Source: Trema orientale (Eukaryota; Streptophyta; Magnoliopsida; Rosales; Cannabaceae). Taken from it: a DNA stretch of 64,000 nt. This document shows, piece after piece, positions 1 through 13,134 of this stretch. Location: positions 121,481-185,480 of the forward strand of contig JXTC01000452.1 of the NCBI GenBank assembly GCA_002914845.1, given 5' to 3'. Below the pieces are notes generated by a model, which saw nothing but the letters and a program-made list of their open reading frames with translations, was not told where the DNA came from and ran no database searches. How positions within the stretch are numbered: the stretch's first letter is position 1; each line of letters opens with the position of its first letter. The translations under genes were made by a program, and so were the position numbers.

Positions 1-379
1 ATGATACGTCGCTTCTTGCAAAATGTGTACTGAATAAATAGGACAAGTGCCCTGTTAATATGTTTTGTCCCCGTCCCTTATGTACCTACAAGTTGGGGTA
101 TGATAAGAAAATCGAAACACTATTTTTTTTTTCTAGAAAAAAAGCTAGAACTAAAATAATTTTGTAAATATAAAATGTGAGAAAATACTAATGACATTGA
201 TAATAATTGGACGAATTTTAAAAACAGAAAGATCAAAAAATAACTCAAGGAAATTAATAATACTAATTATAGTTATAATAGTAATTGAAATAGAAGACTT
301 AAAATTGTTCTAAACAACATGTCAAACCTCAATGTCACAGAATACACGAGTGAAATATTGTCCAAACCACATACTTTGT
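1..379. other. Intergenic, downstream of HIPP gene
   Basis: AT-rich sequence downstream of the minus-strand HIPP gene, so it should hold that gene's 3' UTR and terminator region. I see no coding exon or repeat of note here. Confidence 0.5.
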
Positions 380-1311
380 TCACATAATGTTGCAAGCCGA
401 AGTGTTCTCATCACTAAAGGAATCAAAGACAGAGTTGCCGGTCGTCATTCTCTGCCGTTGACCATTAAAACGGTAAAAAGGCAGCATGCGACGATAATAG
501 CCATAGGAAGACGGCGGAGGCGGCGGCAGTCGCAATGGCAATGGCCGAAAGTAGTTAGAATAATGGGACACATAGGGCCTTGCCCTGTGATCATATTCTG
601 ACGAAAATGACCTTAAAGGGAAGTGGTCATAATTTCGTTGCAGTGGCGGATTTGACTCGAGCCTTTCATGGACATCATCATCATCGTGATGAGTATGATT
701 GTGATCATCATGATTGAGATCTGAATCATGTTTAGTGCCAACGTGACATGAGTCTTTGCCATTGGCTTTGGCTTGTTTTGGAACTTGGGATTTTTTGGCT
801 TTTTTTTTAAGGTTGTTGTTCTTGTCGTAGGATATAAGCTCTGCCCTTTTTCCAACGCTCAAAATTGTGCTGATTATTGTAGCTAGATTTGCCTCACCGC
901 TAACTTTTACTGTGTTTTTTTCAACATCTACGGTGACGGATTTCACCCCTACGGAGGAAAAAAAAAATGTAACATTGACTATGCAATAAAATATATATCC
1001 CAATATATATATATGTGTGTGACAGAAAAACATACTTATATGTTTACATACCATTGATTTTGTGCAACACTTTGGCTATTTTCATAGGACATGCCTTGCA
1101 ACACTGGAAATTCACCTTCAAAACACAAGTCTACCCAAAAAAAAAAAAAGAAAAGGAAAAATGAAAAAAAAAAAGTAAAATAATATCATGATCTTAGGTT
1201 AACCGATTTAATTAGAGTGACAAAGTAACATACTTTAACCAAAAGGAGTAGATGATATGTACGTACCGGACCAGAATCAGAACCAGGACCAGAAAAAGGT
1301 TGCTTCTTCAT
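380..1311 (-). CDS. Heavy-metal-associated isoprenylated plant protein (HIPP), 3 exons, 230 aa
   Basis: Exons on the minus strand are 1311-1267, 1130-1052 and 948-380, all with GT/AG borders and matching phase, giving 230 residues. Residues about 16-85 form an HMA (ferredoxin-like) fold with the metal-binding CxxC as CKAC (C26 and C29), followed by a beta-strand/helix pattern. After it come a Lys-rich stretch, an Asp/His-rich linker (many HDD and HHDDD runs), a Pro-rich run and a Tyr/Arg-rich tail. The protein ends in CNIM, a CaaX prenylation box; a final Met usually means farnesylation. HIPPs bind heavy metals and prenylated forms attach to membranes; some act in stress or pathogen responses, but the partner here is unknown. 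The start in exon 1 is chosen because it splices in phase, and exon 1 alone adds 15 Gly/Ser/Pro-rich residues. An ORF reading through intron 2 to 1054 is not the real start. Confidence 0.9.
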
Positions 1312-1403
1312 TTAAGAAAAATATATGGATACCTCTATGGAGAAGTGTTTGATGGAGGTGGTAATTCGAGTTTGTAGAGAAAATGAAACGAAACGAGCCT
1401 TTG

Positions 1404-1410
1404 CCTTATA
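1404..1410 (-). promoter_or_regulatory. Probable TATA box of the HIPP gene
   Basis: On the minus strand this reads TATAAGG, about 95 bp upstream of the HIPP start codon, a normal spacing for a short plant 5' leader. It is inferred from position and motif only. Confidence 0.4.
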
Positions 1411-1440
1411 AGAATACTACACAGTGTAGGGCACACCGAC

Positions 1441-2061
1441 ACAATACTATTGGTTGAAAAATCATGCAAAATCTTTAGTTTCCATTAATAATGCATGCCA
1501 AAAATATATGTTTATTATCTTTTAAGAAAATTCGGAAAAACATTTTGACAAGAGTCAAGATACGAGGAAGCATTTATGCTCATATGCAGTCCCAACTTCC
1601 AATCTTATAAATAATATCACATTAAAAATAAAAAATAAAAAAAAATTCCTGCTTTATTAAAAGACCATATAAACTACAGCTAGTACTATATCGGTTACCA
1701 AAAGAAGATATCGCCAAACTAAAATCTTTAGTTTCCATCAATAGTGCATGCCAAAAAAAACCAACCAATAGGAAAGCATCCATAATCCAATCCTGTAATT
1801 CGCACACAAAAAACTCTTTTAGGTCGTAAAAATTCATGGCAATTACGAATAGCAGAATAATATCTTTCAAATTTTCAAATCTCTAGACATAAATGCGTGC
1901 GTTTAACACATTTTCTTGGTAATGTATTTATTAAATGTTTCTAAAAACAAGTCTTTAACTCTTCCGACAAGTTTCTTTAACTCTTCCGACAAGTCATACC
2001 AACTATGCACTTTCTAAAAACAAGTCTTTAACTCTTCCGACAAGTCATACCAAATATGCAC
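1441..2061. repeat. Two short local repeat families upstream of HIPP
   Basis: A block at about 1441-1505 recurs imperfectly at 1686-1760; both contain the core AATCTTTAGTTTCCAT followed by GCATGCCAAAAA. Further on, 1938-2061 holds three copies of a unit with core CTTTAACTCTTCCGACAAGT, two of them with the same downstream extension ending TATGCAC. These are tandem or dispersed duplications of non-coding DNA. The rest of 1312-2362 is AT-rich with no exon I can support. Confidence 0.7.
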
Positions 2062-2362
2062 TGTCATGAATTTTGCTACAAACTGTTAAGACGCTCTTCC
2101 AACCATTTTGCAATAACACTTTTCCACCTTCCCCACCCCTCCATTTTTTCGTTACAAGAACTAGGTAGAAGAGCAAAGAAAGACAAGGAAATTACAACCA
2201 CAATTACATTGCAAACCAACATTCCTTACAATGACAAAACTAAGAAATAGTACATTATTTCTAATCATAGAAACAAATTTTCTCACTCTCCTCTCTCGTT
2301 CACTTTCGCATTTTTCATCTTCTTTTTGTCTACACAAAAAACGTGTAAAAAGCAAGCTATTC

Positions 2363-5239
2363 CTATAACCTTTGCTTCACCCGCCGGCCATTGATGTCGC
2401 CACCATCAAGAATAGCTTCATTCCCGTGCCTGAATATGGTAGAATGATGCTCACTGGCTACGTATTGCAAGAGGTCAGTTATGACAGAAGGACAGCTTTC
2501 CTTCAAGTATTCAAAACCATCGGTTTCCATCACAGCTGATAAACCAAAAAGACAAATAAACAAATCAACATATAATAACTCAATTAATGACATGATAAAG
2601 CATAGAGAGGGACAAAACTTACAGTACTGCATAACTATGAAGGCTAGAAATGAGATATCACTTGTAAGTTTTTAGCAAGTCCAAAGTATTACATATAAAT
2701 AAAATAAGTAAAAAGTATTTACAACAAAAGGACAGGAGAAAATGCTTGATAGAATCAAACTTGAGCAATGTAGTAATAGAAGCTCAACCAAAACTAAAGA
2801 CAGAAGAAACTAAACAGAAGGTCTATCGCACAAAAAGAACTTACCTCCCAGATTTTCAGGCATTGAAACAAATCTGAGGCACACAGCTTTCAATTGGAAG
2901 CAGTGATGCTGTTCTGCCAATGCTAATGTTGTTGCCACAGTGTTAATAGCAACATGCTCACAGAGATTGGCCTCACATATCAGCCTGAGCCTCTCTAAGC
3001 CATACCGATCTGCTGCCGCAAGCAGATGCTGGGCCATCAAAGTAGAAGCCCATTTTGAGTTCAAGCCAGTAAGCTCCTCTATGTCAGGCAGTGAGTCCCA
3101 ATAAATGAAATGAAGTAAAGCCTGAACATGGGAAAATAGAGTAAAATTGGCAAGTTATTCTTCATGCATAATTGTCAAATTACACCAAGTACCTCAATAC
3201 ATGGAGGCTAGACAGTCATGGGACAGTCCACTGCCAATCCACCTCCCCCTTTTCTCAGGTAAAAAAGGAAAAGAAAATATCAAAAGACCAAATATATAAT
3301 AAACGAATGGTAAGATGCATAGGAGGATAAAAGTTTGAAAATGAAAGAGCACAAACAAAATACTTTATAAGGCAACAATTAATGGAGTGAAACTAATAAT
3401 TAACCAGGGAAGAAACATCCTAATCTTTTCTTCGAGAAGAAAAAAAGACTAACCACAACATTTCAAGAAAAAACCAATAAATAAATAAAAACCTCAATTT
3501 TGATATATGATAGCCTATATTATTTAATGAAATAAAGAAAAGATGCATCCAGCAACAGAATCTACGTTGACCCCCTAAAACTTGAGTTATCCAGATATAC
3601 AACTATATAATCCAAAAAGCAAAAGCAAATCACTTCCACGAAGACTACGATATCATGAACATCAACCAGAATATCTCCCCTCAAAACTTTTGTCAAAGTG
3701 TGCGACAAAGCAAAAAATCTCATATTTTTGAGATATTCATAGTTTTGGTTAATACAATTTCAAATGACCACAGCAGTCCATTCCCATCAATACAAAAGAA
3801 ATGACAAACAACAAACATTTATTCAGAACTTCGGTTTCAGAACTTCAGATGATGTATACAGAAAACAAAATAGGGAACTATGTCAATTCAAACCTTAAAG
3901 ACTGGCGGCTCCATGTCTTCGATTTTTATGGATTGAGTATTCTGATCCTTCATAGGACCAAAAAGTTGGGCCCTGAACACAGGTGATCGAGCTGCTAGTA
4001 CTAACTTGTGAGCAGAAAAATTTTCGCCATCAACTCCAAAATTTACATCGGTTCCCTTCCCACTTTCCAGTAGCTGCCCAAAATGCTGACCAATGTTAGA
4101 TGGTGGTACTGCTATGGAGTAGATCTTAGGCCCTTCTGTGCGCGACTTCACAACACCAACAATACAGTTGACTGAGAGACAATCATCTTTAAGATAGTCT
4201 GAAGTCTCCAAGGCAGTTCTTTTAAAGAACCGCTTATAACCCCTACAGCATCCAAAATAGCCCATTATAACTGTACTCTAGATAAACCGCAGTAATAAAC
4301 CATTATACGAAAAAAGTGAAGTGAGGGAGCTAGATGCCAAGAGCAATTGCATACATAGGACTGTAGAACTTTATACGGACAATTCATTACCCCTAACCCT
4401 GAGATATTTTTCTACGTAGTTGTCACGTACCAAATATCACAAACAACAATAGCATCATAATCACAATACGAACATACAATGTGAGATGAACATAATAATT
4501 AACTGGTGCCTTATATAGCATATTAAGTAGACCGTACTATAATACCAAAGAACTGCACCTAGGTTGCTCAAGATTTACAACCAAATAAAGCAAGTTCACA
4601 ATAGGTTAGGCCCTTTCAATGTCCCCTTCAAAGGACAAAACCACCAATCAGAGCAAACTAGGAAACGCATCTTTTTATAGAATCAAGCCAACAAAGATAC
4701 CAATTTTAGAAAGAAACCATAGAGGTTTGACTACCCAAAAACTTAAAAAAGAAAATTCCAATCAAAGAAATCAAAGAAAACCCAGAAAAATGCCGCACTC
4801 ACCACATGCTACCGCGGTACTTGAGCGTGTAAGGCCCGCCATCCAACGTCCTTCCGAAATGGGTATGTACCTTGTGCCTATCCCTTCCACTCTGATCCAA
4901 AAGGGTCAATTCAAACAACGCCCTCACGTCGGTTCCTTCGCTGGCGAGCGCGATAAACAGCGATACGTAGGCGGCATTGTCCTCGGCGCTCTTGCCATCG
5001 GGGTAAAAGTAGATTGCCCAGGAGTACCCTCCCACATTAAACGTGTCAGAAGCTATGTACTTCCCAATCCCAAGCCCCTTCGAGAGCGAGTACCCATTAA
5101 TCTTGAAATGGTGCGTACCGTTCACGGTCTCGGTGACCGACGTCGACGTGGTGGTCGGAGGAGAGGAAGAAGGAGACGAAGACGACGACGACGAAGACGA
5201 CGACGAGGGCTTGGGGGTTTCCCGGAAAGCCCTACCCAT
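2363..5239 (-). CDS. BPM: MATH-BTB/POZ protein (BPM-type CUL3 adaptor), 4 exons, 411 aa
   Basis: Minus-strand exons are 5239-4803, 4242-3894, 3121-2845 and 2535-2363. Phases match and the total is 411 residues, the usual BPM length. Residues 1-35 are low-complexity with an 11-Ser run and Ser/Pro/Thr. Residues about 36-165 are the MATH domain ([13 protein letters not shown], then [10 protein letters not shown] across the first splice). Residues about 200-320 are the BTB/POZ domain ([31 protein letters not shown]). The rest is a BACK-like helical tail. BPM proteins link substrates, bound by MATH, to CUL3-RBX1 ubiquitin ligases through BTB; known targets include transcription factors of the AP2/ERF, HD-Zip and MYB families. 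The ATG at 5239 is the first in frame and precedes the Ser run. A purine/pyrimidine microsatellite lies in its presumed 5' leader. Confidence 0.95.
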
Positions 5240-5509
5240 AGCCCAGTCAACGACAAATTCGACTCCCCTGAACTCGAATCTTCAAGAAATGGGATCGGGA
5301 TCTAGGGTTTGCAAAATGTGAAATTCAGAAAATTGGGGGGGCAGAAGAAGAAGGATCGAATTGGATAACCTGGGATTGGGATTTGGGAGATTCTCGATTA
5401 AGCGTGAAAGGGTCTAATCGGGAAAACGAGAGGTAGGTGAGAAAATCTAGGGTTTCTTTCGGAAAGGTAATGAGGTTCTGGAAGCTGAATTTATAGAGTC
5501 TCGGCACAC

Positions 5510-5511
<2 letters not shown>

Positions 5512-5548
<37 letters not shown>
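5512..5548. repeat. (GA)n microsatellite in the BPM 5' leader
   Basis: An uninterrupted GA dinucleotide run lies about 275-310 bp upstream of the BPM start, so the gene strand reads CT. CT runs are frequent in plant 5' UTRs and core promoters, but no function can be claimed here. Confidence 0.85.
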
Positions 5549-5553
<5 letters not shown>

Positions 5554-5844
5554 GACGATGATGACTTATTATTATAATGATGAGTTAAGGATTTTGGGAT
5601 ATTATTATTAAAATCAAAATTAAACTTGTTTTTGCGCCAGTACAATTATTGATGACAACCCTGGTAAGCCCACTCGCGGGCTCAGCTTAAATATATACTA
5701 CTCGCTATATTAGATAGCCACGTGTGCTCTGAGTTACCTTCTCGGATCTCGAAATCAGGTTTCCTTCAATGTACTTTGTAATCGGAATAAGTAAAGCCAG
5801 AGATGAACGGAAATAAAAATCTTGTATTTTGTCAAACTTACGAT

Positions 5845-6111
5845 GAATGCTAACAGCATTCTTTTTTACACTCTTTTTTAAACTCTTTCAACTGCATTAC
5901 TTGACACGTGAATTTCATTATGTTTTAATGCATTATTACAATATTAAACTGGATAATGAAATCCACGTGTCAGACTGTGAGACTAGAGTGTGTAAAAGAT
6001 AGTGAAAAAGAGAATATTAAACTAGATAATGGAATCCACATGTCAGATTGTGTCAGACTATGAGACTAGAGTGTGTAAAAGAGAGTGAAAAATAGAATGT
6101 GTTTAGTATTC
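5845..6111. mobile_element. MITE with an internal tandem duplication
   Basis: The left end GAATGCTAACAGCATTCTTT and the inverted right end GAATACTAAACACATTCT are imperfect terminal inverted repeats; both continue into a run like TTTACACTCT. Inside, a unit beginning ATTAAACTGGATAATG (5942-6015) is repeated at 6016-6101 with an extra few bases. No ORF. The superfamily is not assignable because I see no clear target duplication. Confidence 0.6.
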
Positions 6112-6477
6112 TTCTGAACGTATTAGTAAAGCAAGAGAAGTTCTGTCTTCTTTTTAGATTTCTTCGGTGGGATCTTCACCAGCCCAGCGCTCTTTCTCTT
6201 CCATTAGCAGGTATTGTTCTTATAGGACTTTTTCTTTTTTAGTTTTTTTTTTCTTTTGTGGTTTTTTTTTTTCTACATTTTCCTTATTTTTGTGAAGATG
6301 GTTGTCCATCTAGATTTAGAGTTATGGTATTTTAGGACGTTTTTTATTTTTCTTTTTATTTATAGTAGTGTACACCCAGATTTAAATTTATGTTTTTTTT
6401 TTTGTTTTGGTTGTATTTTTTGTTGTTAAATTTGTAGATCTGGAGTCTTCGAGAGCCAGAATTGGAAGATTTTGTAT

Positions 6478-6636
6478 GGCATTCGTCGATGAATGTCATG
6501 TAGAAGGTGGCATTTATTGATAGATATTGTGACGAGGGTGGCGTTTACTGATGAACACTGTGACGTGAGTGACATTTACTGATGAACGCCGTGTACTCGT
6601 GTAGAAGTGGCATTTACTGACAAACGCTGTGAAGAG
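6478..6636. repeat. 31-bp minisatellite, five units
   Basis: Units start at 6478, 6509, 6540, 6571 and 6609 with spacings of 31, 31, 31 and 38 bp. The core is GGCATTTACTGATGAACGCT followed by GTGA. The period is not a multiple of three, which argues against a repeated protein domain. The surrounding 6140-7232 is AT-rich and T-rich non-coding DNA without a supported gene. Confidence 0.75.
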
Positions 6637-7919
6637 ATTTGTTTGTCTCTAGAGAGAGTGAAATTTGTTTTATCTGCTTTTTACTGGACTGAACCCACAC
6701 ACATTATTGGTATTTGTCTCACACTTTCAATAGTGGGTGTTGATATAGTTGTTTTTTCTCTTAGGTAGGGTTTTTATGACCTTTTTATATACTCATTGTA
6801 ATTGATTAAACCATTTTAATCGGTTTTTAATACAATTCCTCAAGGAAATTCATTCAAAAAAAATTATTAGTAAATGGATTTATATTCATATAAACACCAT
6901 TCATTCATGTGTCAAAAACTGAAAAAGTACAGAAAATGCATTAAACTTACTAAAATGTCATTTTTAAACGTATGTGTATTTTAAAGTAAATAAATTTTTT
7001 GGGTTAAAATTATATTTTATAATTTTAACACAAAATAAATCCTATAAAATATTTTATCATATAGGGATAATCGAATGACTAATATCTTTTTAGTAATAAA
7101 AAGTCATCTCTTAATAAATAAATAAATAATGTAAAAGGCCTTTAGCATTGTATCACGTATATACTATTATTTTGTACACCCAAATCATAATAAATTAATT
7201 ATAAACAAATATAAAAAAGAGATCAGCCTTTGACTAGCCATATTTTTCTTGGGTTAGTTTAGTAGGGCTCACCTTGCTAATGTATCAGTGCAAGTGGGAA
7301 AATACGGATCAATGATCTTGCATACAGTTTCACTGTACCCTATTTAGTCGAGATAGAATAACTCACACTCCGAACCTACCACCTCTTTTTAACTATAGTC
7401 GTTGAGTTGTCCAAGACTACCCACTATTGGGGTCCACCCCAAACTAGTTTAGCTCTGCTTCTATATATAGTTGAATAGACAATGACCAACTCTTTCAAGT
7501 TTGATTTGAGTTTGACAAGTATTGAATTTGAAGATCAATAAGAATATCAAGTTCGATGAAAGAACAACCCATTCTTCATACGTCAATAGTTGATTGGTGA
7601 AAGATTAAAAAGAATGGAATTCTAGAGTTGGGCAAAAAGGCCCATCCTCCTCATTTTGAGAATTCTATCTTGACTACTTCCATATGTCTCACTCTTTTTA
7701 TTGGCATCGTCGTGTCTGAAATTGTATTTTCTTCGTTACCCTTCATGTTGAGAAAAGTTTTTATTAGCTTCAAAGTGGCTCTTCTTCTTAGAAAATAGGG
7801 CCATCGGAGAGATCAAGGTGCAAAGGCATTGTACTGACTTTGGTGGTGGTGGCCATCAGCTATATGACTGCTATTCTTGATTTCTTAAGCTTTAGCGATA
7901 ACGCCGATGAGGATCAGAG

Positions 7920-7942
7920 AATCCTCAGCTATACTGAGGATT
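7920..7942. repeat. Perfect 9-bp hairpin in copy A
   Basis: AATCCTCAG, a 5-nt loop CTATA, then CTGAGGATT. The equivalent in copy B (15868-15890) has a 7-bp stem. A short GAGGAT just upstream could pair alternatively. No known role. Confidence 0.6.
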
Positions 7943-9369
7943 GTTCATGTGGTCAAATCTAGTTTTTCGACCAACATGCATTTGTTTTCAACTTTTGATC
8001 ATTGTTGAGTATAGTGGAATGTTAATTATCCCACCATACTGAATGTCCTACTCATAGTCATCCTTATTTTCTTATTCATGTTACCCTTACTTTCTAGATT
8101 TACCTTGACAAAAAAAAAGATCTCATAATATCTTCCCGATAGGATTTTCCATTTTTTTTAAAATGTTTGATAATCATACATTCACAAATTCCATTAGATT
8201 TTATATATATATGTGTGAGTTTTGTTGGTTTTGTATACCTTTTGTGTGTTTTTATGGTTGTATTTAGATCTAAAAAGCTTAAGAACGTCAAAATCAATCT
8301 CTGTAAAATATACATCATGATATTAGTCAAAGAGTTAACTCAAGTAAAAAAGTGATTTGAGATAATTAAAAATGCATCTCTTACGGAATTTAGTTGTGTA
8401 TGTGCATGTTATTTATATCTCGTGCATAATTCCCTATTTTTCTTTCTTTTTATGGGGACTAGGAACACAATTTCTCCTTCTTAGTTATTAGGATGACATA
8501 ATAATTATTTACTTACCTATATGAACTATCTCACATATTTGTAATTTGATTTTTATATCGAGTTCATTATCATACAACATTGTTTGATTCCTCTTTATCC
8601 AAAAAGTTTCGAATAGTCCTTTTCTTGTTTCTATTTTTTCATATTATCTAAATTTCTTTTTGGTCTTTTTTGTTTTTCTTTTATATTTCATAATTACAAC
8701 CAAATAATTAAAATATTAAATACTCAAATTTATTCATAAAAACTATATACAATTTTCTAAAAAAATAAAAAAAAAAATAGTTGGGTGTTTGTTAATGAAT
8801 TTAGGGATGGTTTGACTATTTAATTAATTTTGTAAGGTAATTAGTTTCATTTTATAAAATAATTTGACTAAATCACAGAATAATTTTGATCTAATTTGGC
8901 ATCAGTTTGGTATTGCTATTTATGTTTGCAGAATTTATAAGGATAATTATCTAGTATGTATTTTTTTTAACCTATCTATATATCTATAAGTATTTTTTTT
9001 TTAGCCGTTAGATCATTATCTGACGGCTATCATAATTTGAGTAATTTGAAAAAAAAAATAAATGTACATTATTTAATGTTTTTTCTCCTTTTACTTTTTA
9101 CTATGAAAAAAAATGTACATGTTAAATTTAATTGGACAAAACAATACCTAAGTTTGGGAAAAAAAAAAAAAATTTTTTGGAGTGGTGCCCAATTTATAAT
9201 TATGAGAAAGCTTAAAGTTAAAGCCAAAAGGTAGAATTTTTAGCTTCTCAAAACTGACGTCGGAAGAGGACGAATCATGGACCAATCATTTTTTAATTTT
9301 TTTATGAAATAGTTTGTTTACAAAAGTTACTTTATATATAACAAAAAAGCTTGTTAGAAGCATGAACTC

Positions 9370-9735
9370 TAATGGCGTGTTTGGTTTGGTGGAATCAACT
9401 CTATAATGAAATCTTCATTCCCATTCAATTGTTTGCAAAAGAATAGAATTCTTTTGGAATCATAATTCCATCATTTAGTGGAATAACAATTCCACTAAAA
9501 AAACTATGTAATCATAATTTCAATTTTTTTTGTTTTTTACTTTTAAAACATCACTAATAAGAGTATTTTGGTCAATATTATACTTATTTAATTATTCCAT
9601 TCTATTATACTAAATTAATCAAACAATATAATATTACTTCTATTTCTATTCTAATTTCACTTTATTACAATTCTCATTATCATTTCTATTCTATTCTACT
9701 AATCGAACATTCTATTCTACTAACCAAATATGACC
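9370..9735. mobile_element. MITE-like element, old, present in both copies
   Basis: The left end reads GGCGTGTTTGGTTTGGTGGA and the right end, inverted, begins TTAGGTCATATTTGGTTAG. The copy-B version (about 17349-17726) has better-matching ends, with GCATGTTTG at the left and CATGTTTGGTTGGTAGAA at the inverted right. It predates the duplication. No ORF and no clear target duplication; family uncertain. Confidence 0.5.
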
Positions 9736-11956
9736 TAAAACTATCCCAAATTGATCAAACGGATAGATTTTACAAAATAATATGTTTTTCCATTCTTTTT
9801 TATAATTAACCAAACTACACCCAAAAAAAAAAATGAAAACAAGTGCACTTTATCTTTTTCTCAAGTTGACCGTTTGTACCTTCGGCTTGGGCTACTTGGC
9901 TTGGTACTCGCTCATGTGCCATCAGCGTTACCCACGCTCGTATGACTATTTCATCAGATCAGAATCTGAATGATAAAGTGTGGCTGCTGCAAAGCCATGA
10001 GTCCGTGACAAAAATAGTATACATGCTGACCACAGTAACTACAGTAGTAATTTGGAACACGAATTAATTATTTACAAGAGGAGGGGTTAATTAGCCAACA
10101 GCAAAAAACCACGTTTTAAGAAACATTGATCAAAGTTAGTCTGATAAGAAAAACATACATTTTTGTAAAGAAAAAAGAAAAAAAAAAAAAGGAAGAACCA
10201 GTTTAAATAATAAATAAGGGGCTCTTTGCAAAATGGCTAAATTTCAGGCCTCTTTGGACCATATGTCCAGTTTCCAAATACTATAGCTATTTTGTGCACA
10301 AATAATGATAGAAACACCAAAATATTGCATAAAAAACTCACACCAGATGATGATTAGTATTTCAATCTTATTTATTCCAATCTTATTGACACCCCACGAC
10401 ACATTGAGGCACCCATTTTTATTTTTATTTTCTACGCATTTACTTTGATGTGCAAAGGCAAAGTACTGTATAGAGTATAATTATACACTTTTTTTTTTTA
10501 CTTTAAATTTTGCAAAATTGGGTGGTATTAACAATTGACCCTTTTTGTTGAGATAAAATTAACCATTGACCTTTATTAACTTCATACACGTCCTAAATGT
10601 TTTTTTGGAAACTTTTTTCCTTCAACCTTGTTAACTAATTTTATAAGTTCGAAAATAATGTTCATTAATGGACTAATATGAGGATGGAATAGAATTGAAT
10701 GATTGGAGAATAAATATTACCGATTGACCTCATTAATAGAAATTTGTACATCTTAGATTGGTAGGCGACCGAAAAAAAAAGAGAGAGAGAGAGAGATCGG
10801 AGAATAATATCTTGAAGAGAAAAATGAATGAATGGTTCTGGAATTTTCTTAAGAAAAATTAAGATGATAAGATGCATGGGGTGTGAGAATGGAATAGTTA
10901 ATCGGGGGGGAAAAAAATAATGGTTGGAGAATAAGATCTCAAAGAGAAACATAAATAAAGATCGATATTGGAATTTCCCAAAAAAGGAAAAAAGAAAAAA
11001 GAAAAAGATATGCGGTGTGAGAAGGAAATACTAATAATACAAAAAAAAGTTGGAGAACAAGATCATGAATTGGAAAATAATGAATAAAGATTGTGAGATT
11101 TTCTTTTTTAAAAAAATAAAAAATAAAAAAGGTAACAAATAATGGGGTGCGACCGTGTGAGATTAGAATGACAACGGCGAGGATCCTATGCGTTTCCTTT
11201 GCTCCTCCAGTCAACGTGACTTGACAAGCACAAATATGAAATAAGTGCAAGTGAATGCCATAAAAATTAGCTGACAATGGGTTGTTCCAATGCCATTCAT
11301 GACTACTAGTACTAGCTACACTATTGTTTAAGCACCTTTGACCTTCAGAATCGTACATTGGTACTTCTAAATTGTTTACTACTTATAATAATTTGACTAC
11401 GGTTTTTCTTCTTTTATTTTTATTTTTTTATTTTAATTTTTTTTTACCTAGGTTAATTTTCAAAGTAAATTTCCTCATTTGGGGTCTGATAAATGATAAT
11501 CCAAATACTTGGAACATTTTGTCTTTTAATAACAATGTATATATATGCGTGGTTAATAGCTTTGCGGGTGCTTGAAGCCATGAATGGTTAAGGCATTCAT
11601 TTTATGAGATTGACCAAGGACTCGAAGTAAATAAGAGATTGACTAATTGACCGAAGAAAAAAAATCACATGTTATGATTTGTAAAGCAACGGATCATTAA
11701 TGATAAGGTGGGTGAAGTTAACATTACATCAATTAGTGTGGTCAAAATATCAAGTTTTGACTTTTCCCAAACTGGATAATGGGAAACTAAATTTTGGTTC
11801 CTTTAATAAACGTACTTTTTTTTTTGGCCGAGTTTCAATTAATTATTTTGATATATCTATATATAGATTTGAAGGTATTCGTTTTAAATTCATTTTAAGA
11901 TAAAACAAATGTGGAATTCAACTGAGACTATAATCAATATGTGCCCAAATAATTTT

Positions 11957-12138
11957 GAGCAATGCTATGGGACACTAGTGATGACCAACACCACGACATG
12001 TCAGTCTATTACAAGTGATTTTAATTAATAAATTGGATCACACATAGGCCCTTCACTTGAAATGTAATTATAATTAGCTAGTAACAGACTAACACATCAT
12101 ATAGTGTTGAACATCACTAACGTCTTATAGCATTACTC
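11957..12138. mobile_element. MITE with ~38-bp terminal inverted repeats
   Basis: The left end GAGCAATGCTATGGGACACT pairs with the inverted right end GAGTAATGCTATAAGACGTT, and the similarity continues into TAGTGATG...CAACAC. The same element, with small deletions, is in copy B at about 32484-32640, so it predates the tandem duplication. A related but shortened element inserted later at 17796-17950. Confidence 0.7.
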
Positions 12139-13134
12139 TAACATCTTGAGTACCATTGTTCAATAGTCTTTTTAAGAGTAATCATTTTAATTATGAACTC
12201 TCATAACAATGGAAAAATTCGTTCTAAGTTTGAAATGTTTTTTCCTGTCCATTGCCTTCAAGGATTTCTTTCTTGGATACCTCATCCTCTTTTTCTTTTT
12301 CTTTTTTTTTTTTCAATTTTAAAGTAAGTTTTCTTTATGCGAAAAATAAAATGCCAAAAATTGGCTATGAGATAATACAATCCTTCAAAACAACTACTCA
12401 GCATAACTACCTGTTTTAAATATTGGGGGAATGGACGGCTCTGGGATTTCTTTTCTTTTTCTTTTTTTTTTTGGGAGAAATGACAGTAATCATGGTCATA
12501 AATATGATTACAGATCATTACGGTTATAAAAATATAGAATATTTATAAAAAAAATGTTGTGTTTTCACGTCCATATAAAAAATATCTGTCTGTACACCTC
12601 TTTAATAAACGGTCATTTTTTCATTTTATTTTGCAAAATAAACATTTTTTTAGTAGATCAATTTTACGTTTCTATATAAATTTTATGTATATTATACTAT
12701 TTTTTTTGTATATCAAATTTTATATAAAATATATAAATTTTGATAATGTAATATTGATATATTTTGATAAATTCAAACCATTTTTAATAGTATTTGAAAA
12801 ACAACCATTTTAAAATAATGATCCAGCCATTTGGCTGTGCTACCAAAGAAGAGTATTTATAAGAAATGTCATTTTTTTAGATCAATTTAAATAATGATTG
12901 TTTTTAACACCAATTTAATAAATGACCGTTTTATAATTTTATTTTGATAAATGACCTTTTTTAGTTGGTCAATTTTTAAAAACTAAAACAATTTTTTAGA
13001 AAATAAATCAATACATTTTGATCTATGAAATATGAAAATGGTCATTTTTCAAATAATTTTCAAAATTCGGTTATTTTTAACAATATTTGAAAAACGACCT
13101 TTTTAAACAATGATTCTGCCATTTAGCTAAAAAA

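Noticed and set aside
4619-5321. Plus-strand ORFs of 228 and 92 residues, Arg-rich and Asp/Glu-rich
   Set aside because: They are the opposite strand of the BPM first exon; the Arg and Asp/Glu runs mirror its Ser-codon repeat.
10939-11358. 139-residue minus-strand ORF, part of which stays open in copy B for ~68 codons
   Set aside because: The ATG is lost in copy B, the frame ends in low-complexity Phe-rich sequence and no domain is visible; the conservation is at DNA level over the whole duplication.
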